8,367 nt of DNA from a bacterium (GTDB lineage Bacteria > Latescibacterota > UBA2968 > GCA-2709665): assembly GCA_027619145.1 (NCBI GenBank), contig JAQCGA010000149.1, positions 1 through 8,367 on the forward strand, in the 5' to 3' direction. The translations under genes were made by a program, and so were the position numbers. A model generated the notes under the pieces. That model worked only from the letters and a program-made list of their open reading frames with translations, ran no database searches and had not been told where the DNA came from. Of this stretch, positions 6,594 through 8,367 are shown one piece after another (the first letter of the stretch is position 1; each line of letters opens with the position of its first letter).

Positions 6594-7682
6594 ATGGAGC
6601 ATGTGACGATTTATCGGGAGGTGGGTCGGTACGGTGGCTGGCCTGCGAATTACGGGATCTGGTCCTGGGGAGATGAAATTGTTGTGGGGTTCACGGTGGG
6701 GTATCATGACTCGAGTGCAGGATTTCATACGCGGGATCGGAGCCGACCGTTTGTGGGGATGCAGGCACGTAGCCTGGATGGAGGAAAGACCTGGGATGTA
6801 GTGGATACGCCGTGTCGCACACCGGCCAACCGGGGGTTGTCTGCGGATGAGCATGTGAATTCGGATCTGGAGATTGGGAAGGCCGATGCGGTGGAGAATG
6901 CGCCGGTGGATTGTCCGGGGGGGATCGATTTTACGCATCCAGATTTTGCGATGATGTGCGCACGGACAGGGTTGCGGAGTGGGGCGGCGTCATGGTTTTA
7001 TACGTCTACGGACCGGTGCCGATCCTGGGATGGGCCGTTTAAATTGCCGATGTTTGATCAACTGGGGATTGCGGCGCGGACGGATTATCTGGTGACGGGT
7101 TCGGATTCCTGCCTGGTGTTTTTGACGTCAACGAAATCTAACGGTGGTGAGGGGCGCGTGTTTTGTGCGCGGATGGATGAGGGGGGAAAGAAGATTTCGT
7201 TTGTGTCGTGGATTGGTGAGGAGCCGGACGGGTATGAGATTATGCCCGCGAGTGTGCGATTGCCGGGCGGGCGGATTCTGGTGGCGATTCGGTGTCAGGG
7301 TGCGGCAGGTCCGGATGGAACGAAGCCGAACTGGATTGATTTGTATGCGTCGGACGATGAAGGGGCGACCTGGGTATACGTGAACCGGCCGGTGGAGAAT
7401 ACGGGGAACGGGGGGAATCCGCCTGCGATGATTCAGTTGGCAGATGGGAGATTGTGTATGACGTACGGGTTTCGGGATGCGCCGTACGGGATTCGTGCGG
7501 TGTTGAGTTCGGATCAGGGGCGGACGTGGAAGGCGGTTGTGCTGCGGGAAGATGGTGGAAATCACGATCTGGGATATTCGCGGACGGTTCAGCGGGCAGA
7601 TGGGAAGATTGTGACGGTGTATTATTATAACGATGCGCCGGATGGAGAGCGGTATATTGCGGGGACGGTTTGGGAGGCGTAG
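6594..7682 (+). CDS. Sialidase-like (BNR/Asp-box) beta-propeller protein, 362 aa
   Basis: Four Asp-box repeats (S-x-D-x-G-x-T-W) mark a six-bladed propeller of the sialidase superfamily: SLDGGKTW (60-67), the degenerate STDRCRSW (138-145), SDDEGATW (253-260) and SSDQGRTW (305-312). Blade strands such as MPASVRLPGGRILVAIR (217-233) precede an Arg at the usual place for a carboxylate-binding residue, and SRTVQRADGKIVTVYYYND (329-347) has a Tyr cluster near the C terminus, but I cannot assign the Arg triad or catalytic Tyr/Glu pair. Length fits a single propeller with no added lectin or anchoring domain. There is no signal peptide, so action on external sialoglycans is doubtful. Relatives annotated as exo-alpha-sialidases may act on other sugars. 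It follows the DUF3565 gene by 15 bases and is divergent from the heparinase-like gene. Superfamily call firm, enzymatic activity unproven. Confidence 0.85.
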   Translation: MEHVTIYREVGRYGGWPANYGIWSWGDEIVVGFTVGYHDSSAGFHTRDRSRPFVGMQARSLDGGKTWDVVDTPCRTPANRGLSADEHVNSDLEIGKADAVENAPVDCPGGIDFTHPDFAMMCARTGLRSGAASWFYTSTDRCRSWDGPFKLPMFDQLGIAARTDYLVTGSDSCLVFLTSTKSNGGEGRVFCARMDEGGKKISFVSWIGEEPDGYEIMPASVRLPGGRILVAIRCQGAAGPDGTKPNWIDLYASDDEGATWVYVNRPVENTGNGGNPPAMIQLADGRLCMTYGFRDAPYGIRAVLSSDQGRTWKAVVLREDGGNHDLGYSRTVQRADGKIVTVYYYNDAPDGERYIAGTVWEA

Positions 7683-7690
7683 CAGGCGGG

Positions 7691-7726
7691 AACGCGAAGA
7701 GGCGAAGGGGCGCGAAAAACACGAAG
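7691..7726. repeat. Short irregular GCGAA repeat phrase
   Basis: Four degenerate copies of a CGAAG-like word (CGCGAAG 7693-7699, GGCGAAG 7701-7707, CGCGAAA 7711-7717, ACGAAG 7721-7726) occur at 8-10 base steps just after the sialidase-like stop. Read on the minus strand it is a TTCGC-rich phrase of a kind I associate with dispersed intergenic sequence in several phyla. That association is from memory and unverified. Confidence 0.35.
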
Positions 7727-7766
7727 CGGCACTTCCACCCCGGTTCGAATCTGAATTACGGACCGC

Positions 7767-7794
7767 TTGACATTCTGTGGGTGTGATGTATTTT
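7767..7794 (+). promoter_or_regulatory. Sigma-70-like promoter for the RidA-family gene
   Basis: A perfect -35 TTGACA (7767-7772), a 16-base spacer and TATTTT (7789-7794, four of six) make this the best promoter in the window. Transcription would begin near 7801 and give a leader of about 98 bases that contains the hairpin unit 7828-7853 and the ribosome site AGGAGG (7886-7891). This suggests the RidA-family gene is transcribed independently of the gene upstream. Confidence 0.5.
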
Positions 7795-7827
7795 TAGGCT
7801 CGGATGAGACGTTCATTGCATGTTTTT

Positions 7828-7853
7828 GTAGGGGCGACCCACCGGGTCGCCCG
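7828..7853 (+). repeat. Single GTAG-headed hairpin unit (REP-like)
   Basis: GTAG (7828-7831) precedes a perfect 9-bp stem, GGGCGACCC (7832-7840) and GGGTCGCCC (7844-7852), with loop ACC. It shares foot and outer stem with the two inverted pairs elsewhere in the window but has no partner within about 45 bases downstream. It lies in the probable leader of the RidA-family gene, 32 bases before AGGAGG. No T-run follows, so it is unlikely to be an intrinsic terminator. Confidence 0.7.
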
Positions 7854-7898
7854 CCTATCTCAGGTACAGGCATCAATCATTTTTGAGGAGGAGTAGAA

Positions 7899-8367
7899 AT
7901 GGCAGAATTGCATGGTTCATGGAAACGGGATTTTGATGTGTACGATCGGTTGAAGGATTTGAAGGTTGATTTGGGTAAGAAAGAAGATTCGATTCCTGCG
8001 CCTGCCGGGCGGCGAATTTGTATGGTGACGTTTACGCCTTCGGGGCTGGTGTTTACGTCGGGTACGGGTGGGGGGACGGGAGCGGTTACGAATGATGATC
8101 AGGATGTGGAAGCGGGGTACGAGGCTGGGCGCGAGGCGGGATTTAAGCATGTTCGCTCGCTGCATTGGGCGCTGGACCCGTATGGAACGCTGAATGATGT
8201 ATGGTATTGTGTGAAGTGTATTGGGATGGTGAACTCGGCGGGCGGGGGTTCGTTTTCCAAGTCGCCCCGGGTGGTGGATGGGTATTCGAAGGTGTTCCAC
8301 GATGTGTTCGGTGGGCCGATGTCTCAGTGGGCGAAGGATGGGGTGGACGCTTCGTATTCCGGCTGGC
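7899..8367 (+). CDS. RidA/YjgF-family protein (YjgF_endoribonc-like), 3' end beyond the window
   Basis: The first 156 codons are present; the gene continues past the window. RLKDLKVDLG (17-26), then IPAPAGRR, LVFTSGTGG (50-58), DVEAGYEAGREAG (69-81), SLHWALDPYGTLNDVWYCVK (87-106), GMVNSA (109-114) and RVVDGYSKVFHDVFGG (124-139) follow the family in order. The longer form with AG-rich N terminus and VNSA plus FGG blocks resembles the YjgF_endoribonc branch rather than canonical RidA. RidA enzymes hydrolyse reactive enamine/imine intermediates from PLP enzymes, using a conserved Arg in the missing C-terminal part (usually in an ARSAVGV-like block), so deaminase activity cannot be judged here. 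The usual length is about 150-170 aa, so only a short piece is lost. The start is firm: GAGGAGGAG (7885-7893) precedes the ATG with suitable spacing. Cytoplasmic. Confidence 0.88.
   Translation, partial: MAELHGSWKRDFDVYDRLKDLKVDLGKKEDSIPAPAGRRICMVTFTPSGLVFTSGTGGGTGAVTNDDQDVEAGYEAGREAGFKHVRSLHWALDPYGTLNDVWYCVKCIGMVNSAGGGSFSKSPRVVDGYSKVFHDVFGGPMSQWAKDGVDASYSGW

Noticed and set aside
6288..6938. A 216-codon minus-strand frame across the DUF3565 and sialidase-like genes
   Set aside because: It is His/Pro/Arg-rich, spans two recognised genes and the promoter region, and shows no family motif. It is an antisense shadow.
7736..7756. GGTTCGAATC resembling a tRNA T-loop
   Set aside because: The flanking bases cannot form the 5-bp T-stem and no anticodon arm or acceptor stem lies upstream, so it is not a tRNA or an obvious tRNA-derived attachment site.
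1..8367. CRISPR array, prophage, insertion sequence or toxin-antitoxin module
   Set aside because: I found no regularly spaced direct repeats, no transposase, integrase or structural phage motifs, and no paired small genes of toxin-antitoxin type on either strand.

Overview
The window looks like chromosome from a free-living or host-associated heterotrophic bacterium. It has ordinary bacterial gene structure: ATG starts behind purine-rich Shine-Dalgarno sites, short intergenic gaps and sigma-70-like promoters. Coding sequence is moderately GC-rich. The gene set (a large heparinase II/III-like protein without signal peptide, an Asp-box beta-propeller protein, a RidA-like protein, a divergent SurE and a conserved unnamed protein) together with dispersed GTAG-headed GC-rich hairpins resembles what I know from Poribacteria, Latescibacterota, Planctomycetota and related marine or soil lineages. 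That placement is an impression from gene content, not a computed assignment. No phage, transposase, CRISPR array, rRNA or tRNA gene is visible.

Layout. Bases 1-147 are intergenic and hold an inverted pair of short hairpins. A conserved protein of unknown function (148-1341, minus) is divergent from a surE-type nucleotidase (1514-2290, plus), with a 172-base gap holding weak candidate promoters for both. The 287-base gap 2291-2577 carries a second inverted hairpin pair and a plus-strand terminator that runs into the stop codon of a 1211-residue heparinase II/III-like protein (2578-6213, minus). That gene is divergent from a small zinc-ribbon-like DUF3565 protein (6348-6578) and a sialidase-like propeller protein (6594-7682), which look co-transcribed. 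After a 216-base gap with a good promoter and a single hairpin unit, a RidA/YjgF-family protein starts at 7899 and leaves the window.

How the genes may work together. The heparinase-like and sialidase-like proteins are back to back and could be one small glycan-degradation locus. Neither has an export signal, so an intracellular role on imported oligosaccharides is as likely as a secreted one. SurE (nucleotide phosphatase) and the RidA-like protein (reactive enamine/imine removal in the best-known relatives) are housekeeping or damage-control functions without a clear link to the glycan genes.

The most interesting non-coding signal is the set of five hairpin units at three intergenic sites. 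They share a GTAG (once GTAA) foot and an outer GGGC/GCCC stem, while the inner stem pairs differ and always change together on both sides. Two sites are head-to-head pairs. This is the architecture of REP/BIME elements mobilised by RAYT (TnpA-REP) nucleases. No RAYT gene is in the window.
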